Shown here piece by piece: positions 1-8,922 of a stretch of 64,000 nt of DNA; the first letter of the stretch is position 1; the number at the start of each line of letters is the position of its first letter. Below the pieces are notes generated by a model, which worked only from the letters and a program-made list of their open reading frames with translations, was not told the origin of the DNA and searched no databases. The position numbers and the translations under genes were made by a program. The DNA comes from Ferrovibrio sp046297595 (GTDB taxonomy: Bacteria; Pseudomonadota; Alphaproteobacteria; Ferrovibrionales; Ferrovibrionaceae), in contig NZ_JBKBHT010000008.1 in assembly GCF_046297595.1 (NCBI RefSeq), positions 62,001 through 126,000 of the forward strand. Direction: 5' to 3'.

Positions 1-581
1 AGGGCGAGATCAAGAACATCACCGAATTCGGTCTGTTCATCGGTCTCGACGGCGGCGTCGACGGCATGGTGCACCTGTCCGATCTCGACTGGAACAAGCC
101 GGGCGAGCAGGTCATCGCCGAGTACCAGAAGGGCCAGGTGGTGAAGGCGCAGGTTCTCGACATCGACGTCGAGAAGGAGCGCATCTCGCTCGGCATCAAG
201 CAGCTCGGCAACGATCCCTTCCAGTCGCTCGGCGACCTGAAGAAGGGCGGCGTGGTCACCTGCACCGTGGCGGCCGTTGATCCGCGCGGCATCACCGTCA
301 CCGTCGGCGACGGCGTGCAGGGCTACATCCGCAAGGCCGAACTGAGCCGCGACCGCGACGAGCAGCGTCCGGACCGCTTCTCGGTCGGCGACAAGCTGGA
401 TGCCAAGATCGTCACCATCGACGGCAAGGCCCGCAAGCTGACCCTGTCGGTCAAGGCGCTGGAAATGGAAGAGGACCGCAAGGCGATGGAACAGTATGGC
501 TCCACCGACTCGGGCGCCTCGCTGGGCGACATCCTGGGTGCCGCCATGCGCAAGAAGAAGGACGAGGACGCCGCCCAGTAA
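1..581 (+). CDS. rpsA: 30S ribosomal protein S1, 3' part
   Basis: This is the C-terminal part of ribosomal protein S1, which binds mRNA and helps load it on the 30S subunit. The reading frame is open from base 3 of the window, so the gene starts upstream. The visible part contains S1 (OB-fold) repeats: the end of one with 'GLFIGLDGGVDGMVHLSDLDW', then 'GIKQLG', then a further repeat with 'GVQGYIRKAELS'. The acidic/lysine-rich tail is typical of alphaproteobacterial S1. An internal ATG at 66 is not the start, because conserved S1 sequence continues upstream of it. A strong terminator follows. Confidence 0.97.
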   Translation, partial: GEIKNITEFGLFIGLDGGVDGMVHLSDLDWNKPGEQVIAEYQKGQVVKAQVLDIDVEKERISLGIKQLGNDPFQSLGDLKKGGVVTCTVAAVDPRGITVTVGDGVQGYIRKAELSRDRDEQRPDRFSVGDKLDAKIVTIDGKARKLTLSVKALEMEEDRKAMEQYGSTDSGASLGDILGAAMRKKKDEDAAQ

Positions 582-603
582 GGCAGGCTTCCAAACCCAA
601 GAC

Positions 604-643
604 AAAACCCCGGCGGAGCGATCCGCCGGGGTTTTTCTTTTTT
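604..643 (+). terminator. Rho-independent terminator of rpsA
   Basis: A 14-bp perfect stem (604-617 pairing with 622-635) with a GCGA tetraloop is followed by a T-rich run to 643. It lies 23 bases after the rpsA stop. Confidence 0.93.
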
Positions 644-716
644 GCCGGCATACGGCCTTATTGCCGTCCCCCGCCTGGTTGGCGGTATACTGGCGGCAGG
701 TGGGCAGGGGGATGTC

Positions 717-1379
717 ATGGGGATTCGTTTCGTACTGGTCGTGCTTGCCGGCTGCCTGTTGTTGGCCGGCCCGTTGCAGGCCCAACAGAAGGCCGCCGCC
801 GTGGTCGAGGATCTCTCGGCGCCCGTGGCCGGCATCGAGGTGTTCGATTTTCTCGAACCCGGCCGTGTCATCAAGCTGCCGGCGGGAACGCGCCTTGTCC
901 TCGGCTATATGAATTCTTGCCTGCGCGAGACGATCACCGGCGGCACCGTCACCGTCGGTGCCGAGGCCTCCACGGTCAGCGGCGGCAAGCGGCAGGCCGA
1001 ACAGCTCAAATGCGCCACCAACCTGGCGCTGGGCAGCAGCCAGGCCGGTAAGAGCGGCGCCATGGTGTTCCGCCGCGGCCCCGGCACCGGCAAGACACCG
1101 GCCAACGTGCCCGAACCCAGCGTTACGCTGCTCTACACCGCGCCGGTCTTCGCGGTCGAGCAACCGGGCGAGCTCACCATCGAACGTCTCGACCAGCCTG
1201 AAACCGTCTTGCTCTACAAGGCCAGCGGTAAGCTATTCGATCTGGCCAAGATCGGCAAGCCGCTCTATGCCGGCGGCATCTATCGCGCCGTCCTGCACGG
1301 CAAAAGCACGATCTTCCGCATCGATCCGGGCGCCGCCGATGGCGGCGGCCCGTTGCTGCTGCGCCTCGTCCGTTTCTGA
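717..1379 (+). CDS. Secreted protein of unknown function next to the CHASE2 cyclase
   Basis: A 220-residue protein. I chose the ATG at 717 because it is preceded by a GGGGG-type ribosome site and opens with a clear signal peptide (hydrophobic residues about 5-18, then 'LQAQQ'). The mature part contains 'GRVIKLPAGTRLVLGYM' and many small and glycine residues, which suggests a beta-rich periplasmic domain loosely like FecR-type domains. I do not recognise the family with confidence. It ends six bases before the CHASE2 cyclase gene and is probably co-transcribed with it. Because CHASE2 is itself an extracytoplasmic sensor domain, a role in the same signalling pathway is a reasonable guess, but only a guess. 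Confidence 0.8.
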   Translation: MGIRFVLVVLAGCLLLAGPLQAQQKAAAVVEDLSAPVAGIEVFDFLEPGRVIKLPAGTRLVLGYMNSCLRETITGGTVTVGAEASTVSGGKRQAEQLKCATNLALGSSQAGKSGAMVFRRGPGTGKTPANVPEPSVTLLYTAPVFAVEQPGELTIERLDQPETVLLYKASGKLFDLAKIGKPLYAGGIYRAVLHGKSTIFRIDPGAADGGGPLLLRLVRF

Positions 1380-1385
1380 TCCGTC

Positions 1386-3485
1386 ATGACCCGGCCACGT
1401 CCGCGCGATCTGGCCGTCATCGCGGCGGCGGCACTGGGCGCCGCTGCCCTGCTAGCCAGCCCGGCCGGTATCTGGCTGCATGGGCCATCGCTCGACCTGG
1501 CCTATCCGCTGCGGCATCTGTTGTTCGGGCCGCAGGCTGCCCCGCAGCAAAGCCATGCCGTGGTGGTTGCCATCGACGAGGCGACCTATCGCACGCCGCC
1601 CTTCAGCGAAACGCCGCAGGCCGCCTGGCCACCCCTGCTGGCACCTGTGCTGAACGCGGTCGCCGCGGAGGCCGCCGTGGTCGGCTTCGACGTGGTCTAT
1701 TCCACCTCGCTTGATTCTCTTCAGCATGGCTTTGAACGCGACTTCCTGATTGCCCTGCGCAACGCAGCGCACGCCGGCCGACTGGTGCTGGGCAAGGTGC
1801 AGCATTCCCAGCAGCCGATCCTGCCGCATCGGGCCCAGCAGGTCGCCGTGGGCGGCGCCGGCAACATCCGAGCGCTGAATCTGTTCGAGGATCCCGACGG
1901 CATCATCCGCCGCGTGCCGCTGGATTTCGCCACCGCCGATGGCGGGCGGGAAACGAGCCTGGCCGCAGAACTCGCGCAGCGTCGCGCCGGTGTGCCGCTC
2001 AGCCGCGATGCTGGCGGTAATTACACGCTCGGATCGCGTCGTATCGCCGCCGATGCCGAAGGCAATATTCTGGTCGGCTTCAACACCGGCCCAGGTGATA
2101 TCCCGAGTTATTCGATGGCCGATCTGCAGGCCTGCGCGGCGGCGGGTAATACCGAGTATTTCAGGCAGCATTTCGCCGGCCGTGCCGTGCTGTTCGGCAC
2201 CGTACTGGATGTCGAGGACCGCCGCCTGACGTCCAAGCGCCTGATCACGACGCCCGATGGCGCCAATCCGCCGCCGCCCTGCATCCTGCCTAGACCGCAA
2301 CCCGCCCCGTTTGCGCGCGACAGCATGCCCGGCGTGTTCATCCACGCCGCCGCGATCAATAACCTGCTGGATGCTGGCGAACTGCGCGAATGGCCCGCGG
2401 TTAGTGTCTTCGTCGCGGCGCTGGCTGTTGCGCTTGCCGGCGGTCTGGCCGTTTTTTACCTGCCATTGCTGCCAGGTATTGCCGTGGCGCTGGCCGGCGG
2501 CCTGCTGCTGCCATTCGTCGCGGCCGCGCTGCTGCGCCAGAATATGGCCATGCCCTGGCTGAATGTCGCTGGCGCCCTGCTGCTGGTGCTGGGCGCCACG
2601 GTCGCTTACCGCTTCATGGTGGCCGACCGCGACAAGCGGCTGATTGCCCGGCTGTTCGCGCTCTATCTGCCGGCTGCCATGGTCGAGCGCATGGTGACCA
2701 GTGGCCGCCTGCCCAGCCTGGGCGGCGAGGAACGCGAGGTCACCATCCTGTTCAGCGACATCGCCGGCTTCACCGGCATTTCGGAAAGCTGCTCGCCGGC
2801 CGAACTGGTGCAGGCGCTGAACGGTTATTTCTCGACCATGACGGCGATCATCGAGGAGCATGGCGGCTTCGTGGATAAGTATATCGGCGATGCCATCGTG
2901 GCCGTGTTCGGCGCGCCGCTGGACGATACCAAGCATGCCGCCCATGCCCTGCGTGCCGCCCTGCATATGCGCGATGCGCTGTTGCGTGAACCCGAACGTT
3001 TCGCCGTGAAGGGCCGGGTGCTGAACACGCGGATCGGGCTGAATACCGGACGCGCGCTGATCGGCAATATCGGCTCGCCGCGCCGGTTCAATTACACGGC
3101 GATGGGCGATGCGGTGAACCTGGCGGCCAGGCTGGAGGGCGCCAACAAGCAGTATGGCACCATGATTCTCGCCAGCGAGGCGACCATGGATGCCGCCGGC
3201 GATGCTGTCTTGGCGCGGCCGATCGACAGCGTTCAGGTGGTGGGCCGTTCAACCGCCGTGCGGATTTTCGAACCCCTGGCGCGCCAGGGCCGCGCCGACG
3301 CGCGGCAGAACCAGATCCTTACGGCTTATGCCGCGGCTCACAAGGCGGTGGTCGGTGGCGACGCGGCGGCAGCCGTGGCGATCCTGCGGTCCCTGTCCGA
3401 TGACAAGGCGGCGCAGTACTGGATCGAGCGGCTGGAGCGCGATCCCACATCGGGCGTCGCGCCGCGCGCCCTGACCGAGAAATAG
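1386..3485 (+). CDS. CHASE2 domain-containing class III adenylate/guanylate cyclase
   Basis: A 699-residue membrane receptor cyclase. After an N-terminal membrane segment comes a CHASE2-type extracytoplasmic domain (about residues 35-330), then three closely spaced hydrophobic segments (about 335-415) and a C-terminal class III cyclase domain. The metal-binding aspartates are in 'LFSDIAGFT' (about residue 458) and 'YIGDAIVAVFG' (about 500). The Lys of 'VDKYIGD' and Thr of 'NYTAMGDAVNLAARLE' fit ATP rather than GTP as substrate. The transition-state Arg is in 'AARLE'. It should convert ATP to cAMP in response to a periplasmic signal. Its 3' end lies four bases from the convergent CHAT gene. 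Confidence 0.93.
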   Translation: MTRPRPRDLAVIAAAALGAAALLASPAGIWLHGPSLDLAYPLRHLLFGPQAAPQQSHAVVVAIDEATYRTPPFSETPQAAWPPLLAPVLNAVAAEAAVVGFDVVYSTSLDSLQHGFERDFLIALRNAAHAGRLVLGKVQHSQQPILPHRAQQVAVGGAGNIRALNLFEDPDGIIRRVPLDFATADGGRETSLAAELAQRRAGVPLSRDAGGNYTLGSRRIAADAEGNILVGFNTGPGDIPSYSMADLQACAAAGNTEYFRQHFAGRAVLFGTVLDVEDRRLTSKRLITTPDGANPPPPCILPRPQPAPFARDSMPGVFIHAAAINNLLDAGELREWPAVSVFVAALAVALAGGLAVFYLPLLPGIAVALAGGLLLPFVAAALLRQNMAMPWLNVAGALLLVLGATVAYRFMVADRDKRLIARLFALYLPAAMVERMVTSGRLPSLGGEEREVTILFSDIAGFTGISESCSPAELVQALNGYFSTMTAIIEEHGGFVDKYIGDAIVAVFGAPLDDTKHAAHALRAALHMRDALLREPERFAVKGRVLNTRIGLNTGRALIGNIGSPRRFNYTAMGDAVNLAARLEGANKQYGTMILASEATMDAAGDAVLARPIDSVQVVGRSTAVRIFEPLARQGRADARQNQILTAYAAAHKAVVGGDAAAAVAILRSLSDDKAAQYWIERLERDPTSGVAPRALTEK

Positions 3486-3489
3486 AAAA

Positions 3490-6400
3490 CTAGCCGCCGT
3501 CGCCCATCAGGCTGTAGGGCGCCCAGAAGATCGGATGGGCATAGCTGAACAGCGTCTGGCCGTTTTCCTGATAACCCGGACCGTCCAGCAACGCGACCAT
3601 CGCCTGGCGCAGGGCCTCGGCGCGGCTGAGTTTCGCATCCACCGACTGCCGGCGGAACAGGTCGGTCACCAAGTCGCGGGCCGAGGCCGAATGCACCGAC
3701 CAGTTGGTGAGCAGCAGGGCGCGCGTACCGGCATAGAAGAAAGCGCGCCCCAGGCCCGATGCGGCTTCCGCGCCCGCACCGGCGCCCGAGCCGGTATTGC
3801 AGGCCGACAGCACGACCCAGTCGGCATCCAGCTTCAGGCCCAGGATTTCGTCCATGGTCAGCAGGCCGTCGCCGTCCACATCGGCCACCTGCGGCGCAGT
3901 CAGCGCCAGCGCCGGCTGGGTCAGGCCGTTCAGGTCGCCCGGCACCAGGCCATGGGTGGCGAAGGCCACCACGCGATATTTGTCCAGTGGCGTCTGCCGC
4001 ACGGCTTTTTCGTTGGCCTGTTTGCCGAGAAACAAAACTTTCGCCGGATCGCTCTGCATCGCCAGCGCCACCGAACGCAGTTCATCGGCGGTATCGGGCA
4101 GGCGCGGCAGCAGGCCGAGCTCGGCGCTGTCCACGCCGGTGGTCTGCGGTGCGTTGCGGCGTTTCAGTTTGGCGCCGCGCACGGCCACCGGATCGGCCGA
4201 GGCGATCCGCAGCGATGTTTCCGCGCTGGCTTCGGCGGCCTGTTCGGCATTGAAGAAGGGGTCGCCGAAGCCGACCAGCGGTTCGCGCTGGGCGCCGCCG
4301 GCCGGCAGGCCGCGCAGGGTCTTCAGCGCCGCTGTGGACGGCAGCTGCGTCACGGCGTGGCTGCGCGCCAGCCAGGGCACGGATTTATAGCCGCCGAACA
4401 GCGGCGCGGCCTTGAGGTCGACCTGCGCCGGCGCGGTCGGCAGCAGAGCCAGCGGCAGCAGACCGAGCGCGCCGTTGGTGACGACGAACAGGCTCTTCGC
4501 CGGTTTCCAGCCGGCTTCGACCGGCTGCAGCAGCGTGGCGTATAATTCATGCGCCAGCGCCAGGTCGAAGGCCGGGATGTCGCCCAGCGTCTCCGCCTGC
4601 GGCTCCAGGGCCAGCCGCAGTTTCTGCACCTTGGCCTCGATGGCTTTCGACCCCAGCGGCACGGCAGCGAAGGCCACGGCACCCTGCTTGGGTACCACCC
4701 AGACGAAGCTGTTTTCCTGCGCCAGATAGAACGATACCAGCGCCTCGCCATTGCGCAGCACGGTGCGGATATCGTCCACGGCCGGGGGGCGGGGGTCGAT
4801 CAGGTTGGCATATTCGGGAAACTGCTTCTCGATCTGCTGGCGCGTGGTGGCGCGGCTGTCGCGCAGGGTATCGACATCCTTGCGCATGGCCAGGATCGCC
4901 TTGTCGTCGCGCTGTTCCGGCGGCAGGGCCAACAGGCTGGACAGCAGGCCGAACTGGGCCGCGATCTGCTTCTGCTGATCCTGTTCCTGACGCACCAGTT
5001 CGGCCAGTTTCGGATCGCGGACGGAGGCACGGGCCGCCGAAGCGGCCAGGGCGCGCTGCACGTTGCGGCCGCGTGCGGCGTCAGCCAGGCGGAAGCTTTC
5101 GCTGCCGGCATCGATGCCGGCGCCGGCCGGCGTGCCCTGCACGCGGGCCAGCAACACGATGTAATCCTCGATGATGGTCTGAACGAAGAAGTCGCGTGTG
5201 GCCAGGCCCGCGTCTTCGGTTTCCGCCTGGCGCGAGGCCGACAGCAGGATCGGCACGGCATCGCGGAAGGCCGCCATTGCTTCCTGATCACGTCCGGCCG
5301 AGGCTAGCGCGATACCGAGCAGGCCACGATCCATCGCTACCTCGAAATGCTTGTCGCCCATCCGCTCGGCCTTGAGCTTCACCGTCTGTTCGGCGACGTC
5401 CACGGCATCGCTGCCGCGGCCGGTGCGGGCCAGCGTGAGGATGCGGGCGGGGTTGCGGCGGATGACGCGGGCGCGGCCTTCGCCCCAGCTTTCCGTGGCG
5501 ACCATCATCTTTTCATACAATTCGGCGACTTCCGGCCAGCGTCGCTGCAGGGTCAGGGTGTTGGCGATCGCCCGCTGGGTGTTCAGTGCCGCCAGCGCGT
5601 TTTCGTCATAGCCGATCTCGCGATAGATCTCGGCGGCGGTGCGCGCCATCTTCTCTGCTTCCGCCAGGCGGCCCTGTTCGAGCAGGACATTCGACAGGCT
5701 GCTGGCGAAGGAGGCCGTGCGGAAACTGTATTTCCCGTCGCGGCGCAGATTGTTGAGCAGAGCCTGGCGGATATCGACTTCCGCTTCGGTCATGCGACCC
5801 TGGGCCAGTTTCAATTCGCCCAGATTGGCAAGGATCAGGTCGGCAGCGCTTTCGATCACGCCAGCGGCCGGTGGATCGGGCCAGTGTTTGGCGCGTTGCT
5901 GGGTTTCCTTGTTGTTGATCAGGGCCGTCGCTACGGCGGCCTCGGCTTCGGCATATTGGCCGCGGTAGCTGGCGAGCAGCGACTTGCTGAGGGCAATGTC
6001 GGTCTGCCACGAGGAATAGAACATGTAGTTGCTCGGCCCACGCGGATTTCCGACGATTTCGCTGTACTGGAATTCCGCCTGTTCGACAAAGCGCTTAGCC
6101 ATGGTGAAGTTGCCGGCCGTGACCGCGCCCTGCACGATGCTGCGATAGATGTTGAACAGGCGGCCCTTCATGCGGCCCTTGCTTTCGGCTTTGGCGAGCT
6201 GGACGTAATAGGCCAGCGATTCCTGCAGTCTGCCGGTCATGCGCAGCAGGCCGGCATAGAGCTGCTGCATGCGATAGACGTCAGCGCCGACGGAGATGCC
6301 GAGTTCGATGGCGGGGCCCAGATCGGTCAGGGCGGCCTCGGCGCGACCGATCAGATTGGCGGCCTGGGCGCGTTCATAGAGAAATTGGCTGCGCTGCCGG

Positions 6401-6624
6401 TTGTCCAGGCCGGGCGGCTCGGGGGCCTCGGCCGCCGCGATCAGTTTTGCGCGGCGGGCCGGATCGGGCTTTTCCTGATCCAGGATGGCGACGATATCGG
6501 CGATGCTGCGCGGCGGCGCGGTCAATGTGGCCGCCGTCTGCTGCTGCGCCATAGCTGTCATCCATCCGGAGGCAATCGTCAGCCCCAGGGCACCCAGAAC
6601 CATCCCGGCGAAGGTCCGACGCAT
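3490..6624 (-). CDS. Secreted/periplasmic TPR-CHAT domain protein (caspase-like protease fold)
   Basis: A 1044-residue protein. The frame stays open far upstream, but the ATG at 6624 has a GGGGGAG ribosome site and gives a signal peptide (about residues 1-25, ending 'AMAQQQ'). Residues about 60-480 are alpha-helical with TPR-like units ('GRLAEAEKMARTAAEIYREIG', 'GRMTEAEVDIRQALL'). The C-terminal third is a CHAT domain with the expected dyad: His in 'FATHG' (about 891) and Cys in 'LSACNTG' (about 942). CHAT domains belong to the caspase-like clan CD. TPR-CHAT proteins occur in proteolytic signalling, but this one appears to be exported. An EF-hand-like 'DVDGDGLLTMDE' lies between the two catalytic motifs. 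Substrate unknown. Confidence 0.9.
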   Translation of the reverse strand: MRRTFAGMVLGALGLTIASGWMTAMAQQQTAATLTAPPRSIADIVAILDQEKPDPARRAKLIAAAEAPEPPGLDNRQRSQFLYERAQAANLIGRAEAALTDLGPAIELGISVGADVYRMQQLYAGLLRMTGRLQESLAYYVQLAKAESKGRMKGRLFNIYRSIVQGAVTAGNFTMAKRFVEQAEFQYSEIVGNPRGPSNYMFYSSWQTDIALSKSLLASYRGQYAEAEAAVATALINNKETQQRAKHWPDPPAAGVIESAADLILANLGELKLAQGRMTEAEVDIRQALLNNLRRDGKYSFRTASFASSLSNVLLEQGRLAEAEKMARTAAEIYREIGYDENALAALNTQRAIANTLTLQRRWPEVAELYEKMMVATESWGEGRARVIRRNPARILTLARTGRGSDAVDVAEQTVKLKAERMGDKHFEVAMDRGLLGIALASAGRDQEAMAAFRDAVPILLSASRQAETEDAGLATRDFFVQTIIEDYIVLLARVQGTPAGAGIDAGSESFRLADAARGRNVQRALAASAARASVRDPKLAELVRQEQDQQKQIAAQFGLLSSLLALPPEQRDDKAILAMRKDVDTLRDSRATTRQQIEKQFPEYANLIDPRPPAVDDIRTVLRNGEALVSFYLAQENSFVWVVPKQGAVAFAAVPLGSKAIEAKVQKLRLALEPQAETLGDIPAFDLALAHELYATLLQPVEAGWKPAKSLFVVTNGALGLLPLALLPTAPAQVDLKAAPLFGGYKSVPWLARSHAVTQLPSTAALKTLRGLPAGGAQREPLVGFGDPFFNAEQAAEASAETSLRIASADPVAVRGAKLKRRNAPQTTGVDSAELGLLPRLPDTADELRSVALAMQSDPAKVLFLGKQANEKAVRQTPLDKYRVVAFATHGLVPGDLNGLTQPALALTAPQVADVDGDGLLTMDEILGLKLDADWVVLSACNTGSGAGAGAEAASGLGRAFFYAGTRALLLTNWSVHSASARDLVTDLFRRQSVDAKLSRAEALRQAMVALLDGPGYQENGQTLFSYAHPIFWAPYSLMGDGG

Positions 6625-6800
6625 GATGGCTCCCCCATTGATTGTGATTGCCTTGCAGGCTAGCCCGCCCGCCAGGCAATGAGAAGGGCGATTAATGCCC
6701 ACCCACCATGGGATATTGTTTACCAATGGACTTCTGGGAATGCCGCTTCGGGTTGCGCATATGGGTGCCGTGTTTCTTTTCCCGCGCAGGAACCCCGGAA

Positions 6801-6826
6801 GGAACCTCGGCGGCGGGTTCGGCGTT
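6801..6826 (+). promoter_or_regulatory. EcfG-type general stress response promoter for the DUF3606 gene
   Basis: GGAAC at 6801-6805 and CGTT at 6823-6826 are separated by 17 bases. This matches the EcfG (sigma-EcfG/PhyR regulon) -35/-10 pattern GGAAC-N16/17-CGTT of alphaproteobacteria. It lies 44 bases before the start codon of the DUF3606 gene. The rest of the 246-base intergenic stretch 6625-6870 holds no gene that I can see. Confidence 0.75.
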
Positions 6827-6870
6827 TTACAGACCGGGGGAAACAGAAGGATACCGGACAGGAGGACGCC

Positions 6871-7188
6871 ATGAATGAACGCAAATCCAGCCGTGAAGAC
6901 GCCCTTGATGCCGGATTGCGCGACAGTTTTCCCGCCAGCGATCCGGTGGCCGTGAGCCAGCCGACCACGGCGACACCCTCGCAGGACGGTCATCGCGACG
7001 CCCGGGCGGGCGACAAGGCCCGCGAAACGCTGGCAGCCGCACACAGCCGGGTGAACGTGAGCACGGAACAGGACATCCAGTACTGGATGAAGAGGTTCGA
7101 TGTTGCCGAGGACAAACTGAAGGAAGCGGTGCGCAAGGCGGGCTTCCTGCCGCAGGATGTGGCGGATTACCTGGGCAAGCCCCTCTAA
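6871..7188 (+). CDS. DUF3606 domain small stress-associated protein
   Basis: A 105-residue soluble protein. The ATG at 6871 was chosen for its perfect GGAGG site and because upstream codons are non-conserved. The N-terminal half is polar and repetitive ('SREDALDAGLRDSFPASDP', a motif common in short stress proteins). The C-terminal half is a DUF3606 domain ('QYWMKRFDVAEDKLKEAVR', 'DVADYLGK'). DUF3606 genes are frequently part of the general stress regulon, and here the EcfG-type promoter just upstream supports that. Molecular function is unknown. Confidence 0.85.
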   Translation: MNERKSSREDALDAGLRDSFPASDPVAVSQPTTATPSQDGHRDARAGDKARETLAAAHSRVNVSTEQDIQYWMKRFDVAEDKLKEAVRKAGFLPQDVADYLGKPL

Positions 7189-7217
7189 GGGGCAAGCCGC
7201 TCTGGGTTTCGCCGGCC

Positions 7218-8747
7218 TCAGGCTTTGGCGCCGGCCAGCGGATCGAAATACAGCGCCACTTTCTTCGCCGCCTGGGCATCCAGGCAACGGTATTTCATGG
7301 CGACGAAACCTTCATCGGTATAGCGCACGACATCGCCTTCGGCATCGAAGGTGATCTGCAGCTTGGGATTCTTGATCTTCACTGTGAGTTTCAGCAACTC
7401 GCCTTCCAGGAAGGTGCCGCTGATCGGGCCGAACAGCAGGCCGATATTACTCCAGTTCTTCAGCGGGATGCGCGCGCCTTCTAGAACCACATGGTCTTCC
7501 GGGCCGCACTGGTTGCGGGTGGAACGGCGCTGGTCGCCCTTGGCCAGCCGCTGGATCAACGGATCCAGGATGCCGAGGAACTGTTCGCGACGATGGTCCG
7601 ACAGGCCGGCGCTGACGGTTGCCTTGCGCAGCTCGTTGGCGATCTCGACCTTTTCCTCCGTCGAATAGGCGGGATCGACGAATTCCTTTTCCAGATCGCG
7701 ATGCTCGTAAAGATAGGAAATATATTTGAGCAGGATTTCCTTCGGGCCGTCGCCGATCACTTCCTCGAACAGCTTGAGCGCCGTCATCAGCTTCGGCGCC
7801 GAGTAATAGCCAGGCACCAGTTTGTTGAGCTTCTCCGCCGTGACCAGGCGCACCATACGCTTCTCGAACAGGTCTGCGGCACCCAGCTCCAGGGCGAAGT
7901 CGCGATCCTTGGTCAGCAGGGCATAAACTTCCCGCGTGGCAGGGAACTCTTCGGCCGGTTCTTCCGACAGCAGCGGCACCGACGAGATCAGCAGGCGGCG
8001 CAGCAGCTGGATCACCGCGTCGCGCAGGGCCGGCATGGTGTGTTTGGCCACGGCGGCATGTAGGCGCTGGGCGAATTCGGTGTCGTAGGCGGCGTCATCG
8101 ATCGCATAGCGCTTGTCGAGGATCGACATCAGCTGGATGATGCGCAGGCGGGCATCGCGGAATTTGCCGAGCAGTTCGGGGACCGCCGATTTGGCCTGCA
8201 GGATCTCGGCCAGGGCTTCGTCGAGGATGCCGGCCGCACCGGCATCGATGCCGGTATCGAACAGGGCCAGGCAGCGATCGGCCTTCTCGGTCCAGTTCTT
8301 GGAAAATTCAAGGTGATGGGCCAACGCGCAATAGGCGATGCGCGTGCCGTAAAGCGGGTCCGAGGGAATCAGCTGCGCCAGCAGACGATGGGTCAGTGGC
8401 GTGGCGGGCAGGCGCTTCTCGAAGGTTTCCACCTGGGTGATCGCCGCCGTGGTGATCGCATAGAGCTTCTTTACCTTGTCGCGTACCGGCGAATTGGTCG
8501 CCTGGGCCTGGGCGACTGCAGCTTTCTGCACCAGGGCCGCACAGAGATTCTCCGCGCCGTTGAGCAGCTTGGCGTGACCGCTGTGGTGCAGCAGCTCGAT
8601 CGGGATCAGGATATTCTCGTCGAGATAATCGCGGCAGACCCGGCCGATCATGGCGCGCGCACGGCGCTCGGACAGCGCATGCGCGTCCTGACACAGGACG
8701 ACGCCGCCGGCGACTTCGGTGATGCCCGTCGGTGCACTCACGTTCAT
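7218..8747 (-). CDS. Large PilZ-domain protein (predicted c-di-GMP receptor)
   Basis: A 509-residue soluble protein. The start at 8747 has a GAAGG-type ribosome site; a longer start at 8798 is possible. About 400 N-terminal residues are predicted helical, without a domain I can name ('LLAQLIPSDPLYGTRIAYCA', 'MPALRDAVIQLLRRLL'). The last 100 residues carry the PilZ signature: RRSTR (RxxxR, residues 407-411) and NWSNIG ([D/N]xSxxG, 431-436) followed by a beta-rich segment. Both c-di-GMP-contacting motifs are intact, so binding is expected. It lies downstream of the RNA methyltransferase gene on the same strand after 175 bases. Confidence 0.82.
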   Translation of the reverse strand: MNVSAPTGITEVAGGVVLCQDAHALSERRARAMIGRVCRDYLDENILIPIELLHHSGHAKLLNGAENLCAALVQKAAVAQAQATNSPVRDKVKKLYAITTAAITQVETFEKRLPATPLTHRLLAQLIPSDPLYGTRIAYCALAHHLEFSKNWTEKADRCLALFDTGIDAGAAGILDEALAEILQAKSAVPELLGKFRDARLRIIQLMSILDKRYAIDDAAYDTEFAQRLHAAVAKHTMPALRDAVIQLLRRLLISSVPLLSEEPAEEFPATREVYALLTKDRDFALELGAADLFEKRMVRLVTAEKLNKLVPGYYSAPKLMTALKLFEEVIGDGPKEILLKYISYLYEHRDLEKEFVDPAYSTEEKVEIANELRKATVSAGLSDHRREQFLGILDPLIQRLAKGDQRRSTRNQCGPEDHVVLEGARIPLKNWSNIGLLFGPISGTFLEGELLKLTVKIKNPKLQITFDAEGDVVRYTDEGFVAMKYRCLDAQAAKKVALYFDPLAGAKA

Positions 8748-8922
8748 AACGGTTTGCCTGCCTTCACCCTGGCCTTCTGTTACGAGCCAATTACGCACAC
8801 TATGGCAGTCGCCGGGTTAAAAGGGAATGAGCAGGTCCTTGATTCTATTAGAAATCGGGCCTGTCGCCTTGATGCTTAACCGCAGATTGCCGTGGCCCCG
8901 GCCAATCCGGCCTGCCGCAGCC

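Noticed and set aside
1452..2966. A 504-codon minus-strand frame opposite the CHASE2 cyclase
   Set aside because: It is antisense to conserved cyclase motifs and has the composition of a codon shadow.
5347..6663. A 438-codon plus-strand frame opposite the CHAT gene
   Set aside because: It is a shadow of a well-supported gene; no ribosome site or domain, and third-position GC bias supports the minus strand.
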